Origin: an uncultured Brevundimonas sp.
GTDB lineage: Bacteria > Pseudomonadota > Alphaproteobacteria > Caulobacterales > Caulobacteraceae
Assembly (NCBI RefSeq): GCF_943913055.1
Contig: NZ_CALTWS010000176.1
Span: forward strand, 1 to 5,623
Reading direction: 5' to 3'
DNA: 5,623 nucleotides
The notes below the pieces were generated by a model, which saw only the letters and a list, made by a program, of their open reading frames with translations, was not told where the DNA came from and made no database searches. A program made the position numbers and the translations under genes. Shown here piece by piece: positions 1-5,288 of the stretch. Numbering within the stretch: the stretch's first letter is position 1; the number at the start of each line of letters is the position of its first letter.

Positions 1-265
1 TCATCGACACATTGGCGTTGGTGTTCATCACCTGGGCCGACGCGCCTTGCAGGTAACCCTCAGCAGCGGGGTTGTTGTAGCCCTCGTTGAACAGGAAGGG
101 ACCGTTGTTGGTGGCGACGTAGGAGCCAAAGCCGGGAACGTTGACCAACGGACCGGTCTGGCCGGCCGGAACCGACATCGAGGCGTGATAGACGTCACCG
201 GCCTGGGCGGCGGTGGACATCAGGGCGAGGGCGGCGACGCCCGCGAGCAAACGGAAGGCTTTCAT
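1..265 (-). CDS. Small exported protein of unknown function (partial, C-terminus beyond left edge)
   Basis: Reading the minus strand from the ATG at 265-263 gives 88 residues with no stop before the window edge. The protein begins MKAFRLLAGVAALALMSTAA and continues QAGDVYHAS. This is a clear Sec signal peptide: a positive N-terminus, a hydrophobic core and an AQA-GD cleavage site after about residue 22. The mature part is rich in Gly, Asn, Pro and Ala, with no Cys in the visible portion, which suits a secreted or outer-surface protein. A purine-rich ribosome site (GGAG) lies 8 bases before the ATG. The gene lies 109 bases downstream of another signal-peptide gene on the same strand, with two hairpins between them, so co-transcription is possible but uncertain. 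I do not recognise the family; a structural or adhesin-like role is only a guess from context. Confidence 0.8.
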   Translation of the reverse strand, partial: MKAFRLLAGVAALALMSTAAQAGDVYHASMSVPAGQTGPLVNVPGFGSYVATNNGPFLFNEGYNNPAAEGYLQGASAQVMNTNANVSM

Positions 266-315
266 TACATTCTCTCCGACAGGATTGCCTTCGACCATTT
301 GGATCAGAAGGCGCA

Positions 316-362
316 TTGGGCACGATTGCCCAAAGGGTTGAGCGTCGGGCGATCACCGCCCG
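316..362 (-). terminator. Two tandem perfect hairpins between secreted-protein genes
   Basis: Just past the stop of the upstream minus-strand gene are two perfect inverted repeats. One is CGGGCG-ATCAC-CGCCCG at 346-362 (6-bp stem, 5-base loop). The other is TTGGGCA-CGAT-TGCCCAA at 316-333 (7-bp stem, 4-base loop). Neither is followed by a T-run on the minus strand, so a classical intrinsic terminator is not shown. They could be a weak or factor-assisted terminator, or 3' end structures that stabilise the upstream message and set different levels for the two genes. Confidence 0.4.
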
Positions 363-374
363 CCGCGAAAGGGG

Positions 375-932
375 TCAGGTCCTGGGGGCCAGGACCACGG
401 TGATGGTCTCCGAATATCGTCCGGCCAGCAGGCCTGCGCCGGTGGGAGGAGCGACATCGAAGCGCAGCCGGGCCGCGCCATTCGAGATGCCGTCCTGGCT
501 GGACACAGTCGCGCCGGAGCGCATCTGGTCCGATGTGAAGTTGGCCTCGATCACGCGGGCTTCCGGCGAGCGGACCGGCAGATCGACGCGCATCTGATAG
601 GTCAGGCGACCGGCATAGGGCCCCTGCCCGTTGGGCATTTCGTCGTGCGCGATACCGCCGTTCGAAGACTGGAACGACAGGGTGAAGGGCACATTGCAGT
701 CCAGCGCCATATTGGCCCGGATGCGAAAGCCGGTGTCACCCATGACGCCTAGGTTGGCGTCAGGGATGTCACCCATGCTGCAACGCTGGGTGATACGGCC
801 TGAAAACTCGATCTGGAGCCGCTTGGCACCGTCGGCGATATCACGATCGCCCTCGGCAGCCAGCGACGGTCCTGCGATGGCGATCGTCGCGAACGACAGC
901 GCCACCGCGAGCGGTGCGAGTATGCGTTTCAT
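375..932 (-). CDS. Secreted fimbrial / spore-coat-U-like beta-sandwich protein
   Basis: A 185-residue exported protein. Residues 1-26 form a signal peptide with a likely cleavage in the SLAA-EGD region. The mature part has just two cysteines, Cys51 (QRCSMG) and Cys79 (LDCNVPF), spaced as expected for one disulfide. An NGG turn lies near residues 91-93, and the C-terminus is an alternating strand, AGRYSETITVVLAP (170-183). The combination of signal peptide, paired early cysteines and a final 'AG-Y-T/S-ETITV' strand resembles spore-coat-U (SCPU) and chaperone-usher pilin-like proteins. The assignment is by pattern only, and no chaperone or usher gene lies in the window. The ATG at 932-930 is preceded by GGTGGAA at a good distance. 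The LuxR-type regulator gene ends 236 bases upstream on the same strand. Function is inferred: a surface or secreted structural protein. Confidence 0.75.
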   Translation of the reverse strand: MKRILAPLAVALSFATIAIAGPSLAAEGDRDIADGAKRLQIEFSGRITQRCSMGDIPDANLGVMGDTGFRIRANMALDCNVPFTLSFQSSNGGIAHDEMPNGQGPYAGRLTYQMRVDLPVRSPEARVIEANFTSDQMRSGATVSSQDGISNGAARLRFDVAPPTGAGLLAGRYSETITVVLAPRT

Positions 933-1013
933 CTATTCCACCCAACCCCAGCGAACCCCGTTATCCCCAGGTCCGTTCGCGGCGGAATATGTTCGTTAGC
1001 ACTTTGTTAATCG

Positions 1014-1029
1014 TCCCCAAGATTGGGGA
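1014..1029. promoter_or_regulatory. Perfect 16-base palindrome, candidate operator upstream of the secreted-protein gene
   Basis: TCCCCAA-GA-TTGGGGA is a perfect 7-bp inverted repeat with a 2-base centre. It sits in an AT-rich stretch about 80-100 bases upstream of the ATG at 932. Read on the minus strand, a TTGATA hexamer lies just upstream and the palindrome would fall in the following spacer, but no good -10 box was found. The half-site motif GGGGATA recurs on the minus strand at 968-962. The 2-base loop is too small for a useful RNA hairpin, so a dimeric DNA-binding protein site is more likely. The rest of the gap 933-1168 holds no gene that I can support. Confidence 0.4.
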
Positions 1030-1168
1030 TATATCAATGTTTTATCAACCTTACGGTTCAGCTTAGTCCGTGTTTACCAACATGTTTCCCGCCGCCGCTG
1101 GCTTTTCGCGTTACGGGGGAATCGACCGTTGGTATGCAAAAAAAGTCGCGGACCCGAGATGTTAATGG

Positions 1169-1774
1169 TTAAGCTATGCGAAACCCCGCCATCCTGCGGA
1201 ACATTTCCTCTTTGCTGGATACGTCCATTTTCAGATACAGGCGCTTGACGTGGGTTCTGACAGTAGCCGCGCCCAGACCCAGAAGTGACGCCGTCCGCTC
1301 GACACTGTTGCCATCGAGTAGCAGCAAGGCCACACGGCATTCTGCCGGCGTCAGAGAGAACGCAGGCGCGAAATTGGCCCACTGCGGCTGAAAGCCGATG
1401 CTCGTATCCTGGATACGCAATCCAACGAGTTCCGAGCCAGCGCTGATCCTGCGGGCCACAAAGAGCAGCTGCTCCTGACTTCCTGTCCGCGAAAGATACC
1501 AGGTGCTGAACGTATCATCTGCCCTATCGACCAGATCCGTCAGTTCAGACTGTAGGGCATGATCGGTCAGTCTTATCGCCGACCCGGCGCGATGCAGGAT
1601 CGTGGCGTCATCCAGAAAGCGCTGCGCGCTTTCGCTCGCCCAGACCACGCAAAGGTCCTTGGTCACGATCAACCGCCGAGCCGGATCGGCACCGGCCCAT
1701 TCTGCGACGGCCTCGCTCGCCTCCTTGCCAGCGCTACGATGGGTTGATGTAAGCAGAGCGTCCAAACCTGACAC
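1169..1774 (-). CDS. LuxR-family transcriptional regulator with PAS-like N-terminal domain
   Basis: A 201-residue regulator. Residues about 35-125 (RLIVTKDLCVVWASESAQRF onward, ending in a QLLFVARRI strand) look like a small PAS-type sensor fold. There is no phospho-receiver Asp pattern, so it is probably not a two-component response regulator. Residues about 138-196 are a LuxR-type helix-turn-helix: FSLTPAECRVALLLLDGNS, then LLGLGAATVRTHVKRLYLKM, with the family's TVRTHVKR recognition helix. The 'TVRTHLKR..K' form is common in alphaproteobacterial orphan regulators. The start is a GTG at 1774-1772, directly after an in-frame TGA. No clear ribosome site precedes it, so the start is uncertain. 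The gene is divergent from the exported-protein gene at 1939 and lies upstream of the secreted-protein genes on its own strand. Regulation of these neighbours is plausible but inferred; the signal sensed is unknown. Confidence 0.85.
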   Translation of the reverse strand: MSGLDALLTSTHRSAGKEASEAVAEWAGADPARRLIVTKDLCVVWASESAQRFLDDATILHRAGSAIRLTDHALQSELTDLVDRADDTFSTWYLSRTGSQEQLLFVARRISAGSELVGLRIQDTSIGFQPQWANFAPAFSLTPAECRVALLLLDGNSVERTASLLGLGAATVRTHVKRLYLKMDVSSKEEMFRRMAGFRIA

Positions 1775-1798
1775 GTTTCACAGTTCGATGAACAGCAG

Positions 1799-1827
1799 CT
1801 GTTAATGGTGAACGCTATGGTTATCAA
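1799..1827 (-). promoter_or_regulatory. Candidate sigma-70-like promoter for the LuxR-type regulator
   Basis: On the minus strand, TTGATA (1827-1822) matches the -35 consensus at 5 of 6 positions. It is followed after exactly 17 bases by TAACAG (1804-1799), a 3 of 6 match to the -10 box. Transcription would start near 1792, leaving a leader of about 18 bases before the GTG at 1774, which fits the lack of a clear ribosome site. Consensus matching alone is weak evidence in high-GC alphaproteobacteria. Confidence 0.35.
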
Positions 1828-1857
1828 TAAGCAAGACGCCTTTGCACGGGCTGGGCG

Positions 1858-1898
1858 AACCGCTATCGATATCGGCGGTTTGCGTGGTAACCGCCGAT
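1858..1898. repeat. Three-armed inverted repeat in the divergent intergenic region
   Basis: A perfect 10-bp inverted repeat, ATCGGCGGTT (1871-1880) and AACCGCCGAT (1889-1898), is separated by 8 bases. A third arm, AACCGC (1858-1863), is also complementary to GCGGTT at 1875-1880 across an 11-base spacer that contains the palindrome CGATATCG (1867-1874). The middle arm can therefore pair with either side but not both. The block lies 41 bases before the GTG at 1939. It may be a set of operator half-sites for the divergent genes or a switchable leader structure. Confidence 0.55.
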
Positions 1899-1938
1899 CA
1901 ATCTTGGATTCTAGACCGTTTCTGGTGGAGTTTGCGCC

Positions 1939-2817
1939 GTGAAGACCCTGCTGCTTTCGATGACTGCGTCGCTCGTGTTTGCCGGCGGGGCGGCACACTC
2001 TCAGGACGCGGCGAGTTCACCGCAGGCACCGACAGCTGCGGAGGTGCTTACCGGCGTCAGCCCACAGACCCGTGAAGAACAGATCGGCGAAACGCGCACC
2101 TATGTCAGCGAGACGGTTCAAGCCGGTCCGGGCAATGTCGCGTCTCGAAACCGGCAGACCTTCACGCTGGAGACTATGGCGCTGACCCGCAACAAGATTC
2201 TCATGCGTTACCGGCTGAAGTCGGCCCAGGCGGAAGATGCAACGAGGCCTTATCTGGCGGGCCTGTTGCAGGCCTATATCGACGTGCCGATCGAGTTCGA
2301 GGCCAACCTCAACGGAATGCCTCAACGCATCATCAACTGGACGCGCGTCAGCCAGGCCCTGGAGACCAACATGGCCCAAGCCTTACCTGCGGAGGAGGCA
2401 TTGAGGACTGGAACATTGGCCGGCCTGAATGCCATGCCTGACAATGTCCGCGCCCTGGCTATACTATCGGACGTCGCTACCCTGGCCCAGATGCAGCCTC
2501 GCGGCCCAGTGCGGCTGGGTCGCGTGACCGCGCCGGAAACCCGGACACCGGTCGCCGACAATCGCTTTGTCGCATCGACCCGATTTGCCGAACTGGACAT
2601 GATCGAGCCGGCCCGTTGCACGGCCCGGTTCCAGAGCGGATCGTCGGCCCAGGTCGCGGGTGCGCCAGACCGGACAACCACGACCCTTGTGGGCGAGCTG
2701 TCGACGCTGGATGGATGGGCCAACACCCTGGAGCGCCGAACAGAGGCCGTGTCTGCGCAAGGCACAGCCGTTCAAACCTTGACGATCCGACGCGAGGCGA
2801 CGCCGGGTTGCGGCTGA
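1939..2817 (+). CDS. Exported protein of unknown function, 292 residues
   Basis: The protein starts MKTLLLSMTASLVFAGGAAH and continues SQDAAS, a convincing signal peptide with cleavage near residue 21 (AHS-QD). The start is a GTG at 1939, supported by GGTGGAG at 1924-1930, 8 bases upstream. The mature protein is soluble-looking, with no further membrane segment. It has an N-terminal linker rich in Ala, Pro and Gln, then a region of alternating strands (TFTLETMALTRNKILMRYRL, about residues 74-93). A mixed middle segment follows (YIDVPIEFEANLNGMPQRII, 113-132), and the C-terminal part has strands such as TTTTLVGELSTL. The only cysteines are Cys227 and Cys291, which could form one disulfide in the periplasm. 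I do not recognise a family. It is divergent from the LuxR-type regulator and shares its upstream region, which holds a notable inverted repeat, so it is a candidate target of that regulator. No operon partner is evident, as 128 bases separate it from the helicase. Confidence 0.85.
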   Translation: MKTLLLSMTASLVFAGGAAHSQDAASSPQAPTAAEVLTGVSPQTREEQIGETRTYVSETVQAGPGNVASRNRQTFTLETMALTRNKILMRYRLKSAQAEDATRPYLAGLLQAYIDVPIEFEANLNGMPQRIINWTRVSQALETNMAQALPAEEALRTGTLAGLNAMPDNVRALAILSDVATLAQMQPRGPVRLGRVTAPETRTPVADNRFVASTRFAELDMIEPARCTARFQSGSSAQVAGAPDRTTTTLVGELSTLDGWANTLERRTEAVSAQGTAVQTLTIRREATPGCG

Positions 2818-2945
2818 TGCCAACGCTTAAAAGGCGAGGTCTGCGATAACGACCACCATTCGGCCTTGATCGTGGCGCATGTGCGCGCCCCTTTCGCCAA
2901 CCGTGACGGCTGGCGTGCACCGCCCTGGTGCCCTACGGAACGATC

Positions 2946-5090
2946 ATGCCTTTTCCCGCCAGCCATCCCGCGCTCGACCGCGCTCTCTCCGACCGTGGCT
3001 ATGCCGAGCCCACGCCCGTCCAGGCCGCCGTTCTGGAGGCCTCGCTGAACGAAGATGGTTTAAATGAAAAGGGGAAGGGCCGCGACCTGCTGGTCAGCGC
3101 CCAGACGGGGTCCGGCAAGACCGTCGCCTTCGGCCTGGCCCTGGCCCCCACCTTGCTGGGCGAGGCGGACAAGTTTGCAGAATTTGGTGCTCCCGTCGCC
3201 CTGGTCATCGCGCCCACCCGCGAGCTGGCGCTGCAGGTCTCGAACGAGCTTCAGTGGCTATATGCCCAGACCGGTGCCCGCATCGTCTCATGCGTCGGCG
3301 GTATGGATCCACGTACCGAGCGTCGCGCACTGGAACGCGGCTGCCACATCGTCGTCGGTACGCCCGGCCGTCTGCGTGACCATGTCGAGCGCGGCGCGCT
3401 GGACCTGTCGACGCTTCAGGCCGTGGTGCTGGATGAAGCCGACGAGATGCTGGACATGGGCTTTCAGGAAGACCTGACCTTCATCCTGGATGCTGCCCCC
3501 GCCGAACGCCGGACCCTGCTGTTCTCGGCCACCCTGGCGCGCGACATCGTGCAACTGGCCAAGACGTATCAAAAGGATGCCCTGCGCATCGACACGGTCG
3601 CAGGTGCCGGTTCGCACGCCGACATCGAGTACAAGGCCATCCGCGTCGCGCCGAACGAGGTCGAACTGGCCGTCGTCAATGTGCTGCGCTATTTCGAGGC
3701 CCCCGGCGCCCTTGTCTTCGCCAATACGCGCGAACGGGTGAAGCATCTGACCGCCAGCCTTCGCGAGCGGGGCTTCTCCGTCGTCGGCCTGTCCGGCGAA
3801 CTGACCCAGAGCCAGCGGTCGGAGGCCCTGCAGGCCCTACGCGACGGCCATGCGCGGGTGTGCGTCGCCACCGACGTCGCCGCCCGCGGTCTGGACCTGC
3901 CCGATCTGGGCCTGGTCATCCATGCGGAAATCCCGGTCAACAAGGCCGGGCTGCTGCACCGTTCGGGCCGGACCGGACGCGCGGGCAAGAAGGGCGTGTC
4001 GGTTCTGCTGGTCAGCTATACGCGCCGCCGCAAGGTCGAGATCATGCTGTCCTCGGCCGGCATCACCGCCGAATGGTCGGGCCCGCCCAGCGCCGACGAG
4101 ATCCGCGCCAAGGACCAGCAGCGCATGCTGGCTGATCCGGTCCTGACGTCGACCATCGAGGACGAGGACATCCTGGCCATGGGACGCCAGCTGCTGGAGA
4201 AATCCAGCCCGGAGCAGATCGCTGCGGCCCTGATCCAGCTGTACCGCCAGAAGCTGCCGCCGCCCGAGGACGTCTATGACGACGAGCGGATGAAGCGCCA
4301 GCAGCTGTCGGGCCGCAATGACAAGGGTCAGCCCGACGTTCCGTACACGGACTTTGCCCGCGGGGGCGACATGGCCTGGTACCGGATCAACATCGGCCGC
4401 GACAAGAATGCCGATCCGAAGTGGCTGATGCCGACCCTCTGCCGCCTGGGCCATGTGACCAAGCGCGACATCGGCTCGATCAAGATCTTCGATCGCGAGA
4501 CCAAGTTCGAGATCACGATGGAGATGAAGGCCAAGTTCGAGGCCGCCATCGCGCAGGGGCTGGAGGACGGCGTCAAGATCGAGCCGGCTGTGAAACCCGG
4601 CCCGTCCGAGAAGCCTGCCGGCAAATGGGACAAGAGGCCGTCCGGAGATCGTCCCGAGAAGAAGTCCTGGGCCAGGCGTGAAGAGGGTGGCGACAAGCCC
4701 GCCTGGAAACCGCGCGAGGATCGTCCCCAAGGCGCGAACAAGCCCTGGGTCAAGCGCGACGACAACGCCGCGCCTGTCGACAAGAAGCCGTGGAAGGCCC
4801 GCGAGGACGCCCCGCCTGCCCCCGCCGTCGAAGGCAAAAAGTGGGTCAAGCGCACGCCCGACGCCCCGACACCCGAAGGCAAGAAGCCTTGGGTCAAGAA
4901 GCCCCCGGTCGAGGGCAAAACGCCCTGGGTCCCACGCTCGGACGCCACACCCGGCGCGGCCGGCGACAAGCCGTGGAAGGGCAAGCCGAAGGGCAAACCC
5001 CAGGGCGGCGAGCGTCCCTGGACCGCCAAGGACGCCCGGGGCAAGCCTGCGACCAGCAAACCCTATAAGGGCAAGACCCCGCGCGGGTAG
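2946..5090 (+). CDS. DEAD-box ATP-dependent RNA helicase with DbpA/CsdA-like RNA-binding domain and basic Trp-rich tail
   Basis: This protein of about 714 residues should use ATP to unwind or remodel structured RNA, typically in ribosome assembly or cold adaptation. The motifs are intact: Q motif (GYAEPTPVQ, 18-26), motif I AQTGSGKT (52-59), Ia PTRELALQ (90-97), TPGR (139-142), II DEAD (163-166), III SAT (194-196), V ATDVAARGLD (about 308-317) and VI HRSGRTGR (338-345). Residues about 475-550 (MAWYRINIGR onward, with the RDIGSIKIFD signature) match the RRM-like C-terminal domain of DbpA and CsdA/DeaD. This domain targets 23S rRNA in DbpA, but specificity cannot be read here. Residues about 555-714 are a disordered Lys/Pro/Trp tail. 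The protein is longer than E. coli DbpA (457 residues, from memory). I chose ATG 2946, with GGAA 5 bases upstream; an in-frame GTG at 2928 would add 6 residues but has no ribosome site. A hairpin element directly follows the stop. Confidence 0.95.
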   Translation: MPFPASHPALDRALSDRGYAEPTPVQAAVLEASLNEDGLNEKGKGRDLLVSAQTGSGKTVAFGLALAPTLLGEADKFAEFGAPVALVIAPTRELALQVSNELQWLYAQTGARIVSCVGGMDPRTERRALERGCHIVVGTPGRLRDHVERGALDLSTLQAVVLDEADEMLDMGFQEDLTFILDAAPAERRTLLFSATLARDIVQLAKTYQKDALRIDTVAGAGSHADIEYKAIRVAPNEVELAVVNVLRYFEAPGALVFANTRERVKHLTASLRERGFSVVGLSGELTQSQRSEALQALRDGHARVCVATDVAARGLDLPDLGLVIHAEIPVNKAGLLHRSGRTGRAGKKGVSVLLVSYTRRRKVEIMLSSAGITAEWSGPPSADEIRAKDQQRMLADPVLTSTIEDEDILAMGRQLLEKSSPEQIAAALIQLYRQKLPPPEDVYDDERMKRQQLSGRNDKGQPDVPYTDFARGGDMAWYRINIGRDKNADPKWLMPTLCRLGHVTKRDIGSIKIFDRETKFEITMEMKAKFEAAIAQGLEDGVKIEPAVKPGPSEKPAGKWDKRPSGDRPEKKSWARREEGGDKPAWKPREDRPQGANKPWVKRDDNAAPVDKKPWKAREDAPPAPAVEGKKWVKRTPDAPTPEGKKPWVKKPPVEGKTPWVPRSDATPGAAGDKPWKGKPKGKPQGGERPWTAKDARGKPATSKPYKGKTPRG
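4605..5087 (+). repeat. Degenerate Lys-Pro-Trp repeat tail of the helicase
   Basis: The coding sequence for the last 155 or so residues carries a degenerate repeat built around K/R-P-W followed by a basic stretch (KPWVKRDD, KPWKARED, KKWVKRTPD, KPWVKKP, TPWVPRSD, KPWKGKPK, RPWTAKD). Ten tryptophans occur between residues 561 and 692, spaced 12-17 apart. The repeat is also visible in the DNA, for example GAAGGCAAGAAGCC and relatives near 4835, 4875 and 4909, so it probably grew by internal duplication. Such basic disordered tails in DEAD-box proteins usually give non-specific RNA binding. Confidence 0.75.
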
Positions 5091-5092
5091 GT

Positions 5093-5222
5093 ATTCCTCC
5101 CCCATCGGGGGAGGGGAACCGCGCATAGCGCGGTGGAGGGGGCCAGCCCCAGACACCGGCGTTTGCGTCTTTCCCCGTCCACAATCCTTCGGATAGTCCC
5201 CCTCCCCCATCGGGGGAGGAAT
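5093..5222. repeat. 130-base symmetrical intergenic element with terminal inverted repeats (REP/MITE-like)
   Basis: The element is bounded by ATTCCTCCCCC (5093-5103) and its exact complement GGGGGAGGAAT (5212-5222). Near each end is an identical 19-base palindrome with an 8-bp stem (5096-5114 and 5201-5219). Inside are CCGCGC-ATA-GCGCGG (5119-5133), GGGG-CCAG-CCCC (5139-5150), ATCC-TTC-GGAT (5184-5194), and GGAGGGGG (5135-5142), which can pair with CCCCCTCC (5198-5205). No ORF or transposase is present. From memory, similar hairpins are scattered between genes in Caulobacterales and Rhizobiales, which suggests a non-autonomous dispersed repeat. I could not confirm copy number or a target-site duplication. 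Confidence 0.7.
5096..5114 (+). terminator. Strong hairpin directly after the helicase stop, likely transcription end
   Basis: CCTCCCCC-ATC-GGGGGAGG has a perfect 8-bp GC-rich stem and a 3-base loop, starting 6 bases after the TAG at 5088-5090. A second hairpin (5119-5133) follows 4 bases later. No T-run follows, so release may need Rho, or the structure may mainly protect the 3' end. The placement between the helicase and an unrelated transporter gene favours an end-of-transcript role. Confidence 0.5.
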
Positions 5223-5237
5223 GGATTGCACGCCCCC

Positions 5238-5253
5238 TGTAACCGTTTACGGT
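5238..5253. promoter_or_regulatory. Candidate LacI-family operator upstream of the ABC ATPase gene
   Basis: GTAACCGTTTAC (5239-5250) has the form GTAA-n-CG-n-TTAC with a central CG step, the usual layout of LacI/GalR-family operators. An overlapping exact inverted repeat is ACCGT-TT-ACGGT (5242-5253). It lies 38 bases before the ATG at 5289, where a repressor would block transcription. A loose -35-like TTGCAC sits at 5226-5231, but no good -10 box was found. The sugar-transporter nature of the next gene supports the reading; no LacI-type gene is in the window. Confidence 0.45.
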
Positions 5254-5288
5254 AGCCTGCAAATCAAGAGACTGCGGGTCGAGGAAAC

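Noticed and set aside
47..403. Plus-strand open frame of 118 codons at the left edge
   Set aside because: It is antisense to the signal-peptide gene at 265-1 and to the end of the 932-375 gene. It has no ribosome site and its composition is that of a shadow frame.
1138..1160. Possible intrinsic terminator after the LuxR-type gene (T7 run on the minus strand)
   Set aside because: The T-run at 1144-1138 is real, but the bases before it form only 3-bp stems, too weak to call a terminator.
2928..2945. GTG at 2928 as the helicase start
   Set aside because: No ribosome site precedes it. ATG 2946 has GGAA 5 bases upstream and gives an N-terminus (MPFPASHPALDRAL) typical of the family.
2818..2945. 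Possible terminator, small RNA or leader between the exported-protein gene and the helicase
   Set aside because: Only short dyads such as GCGCA-TG-TGCGC (2875-2886) are present. There is no strong stem, T-run or convincing promoter.
5093..5222. CRISPR array from the repeated 19-base palindrome
   Set aside because: There are only two copies, 105 bases apart, with structured sequence between them and no regular spacers or cas genes.
3837..5231. Long open frame of 464 codons on the minus strand opposite the helicase
   Set aside because: It lies antisense to a helicase with every family motif intact. Its product is low-complexity (Gly, Arg, Leu and Ala rich) as expected from mirrored high-GC codons, and it runs into the hairpin element.
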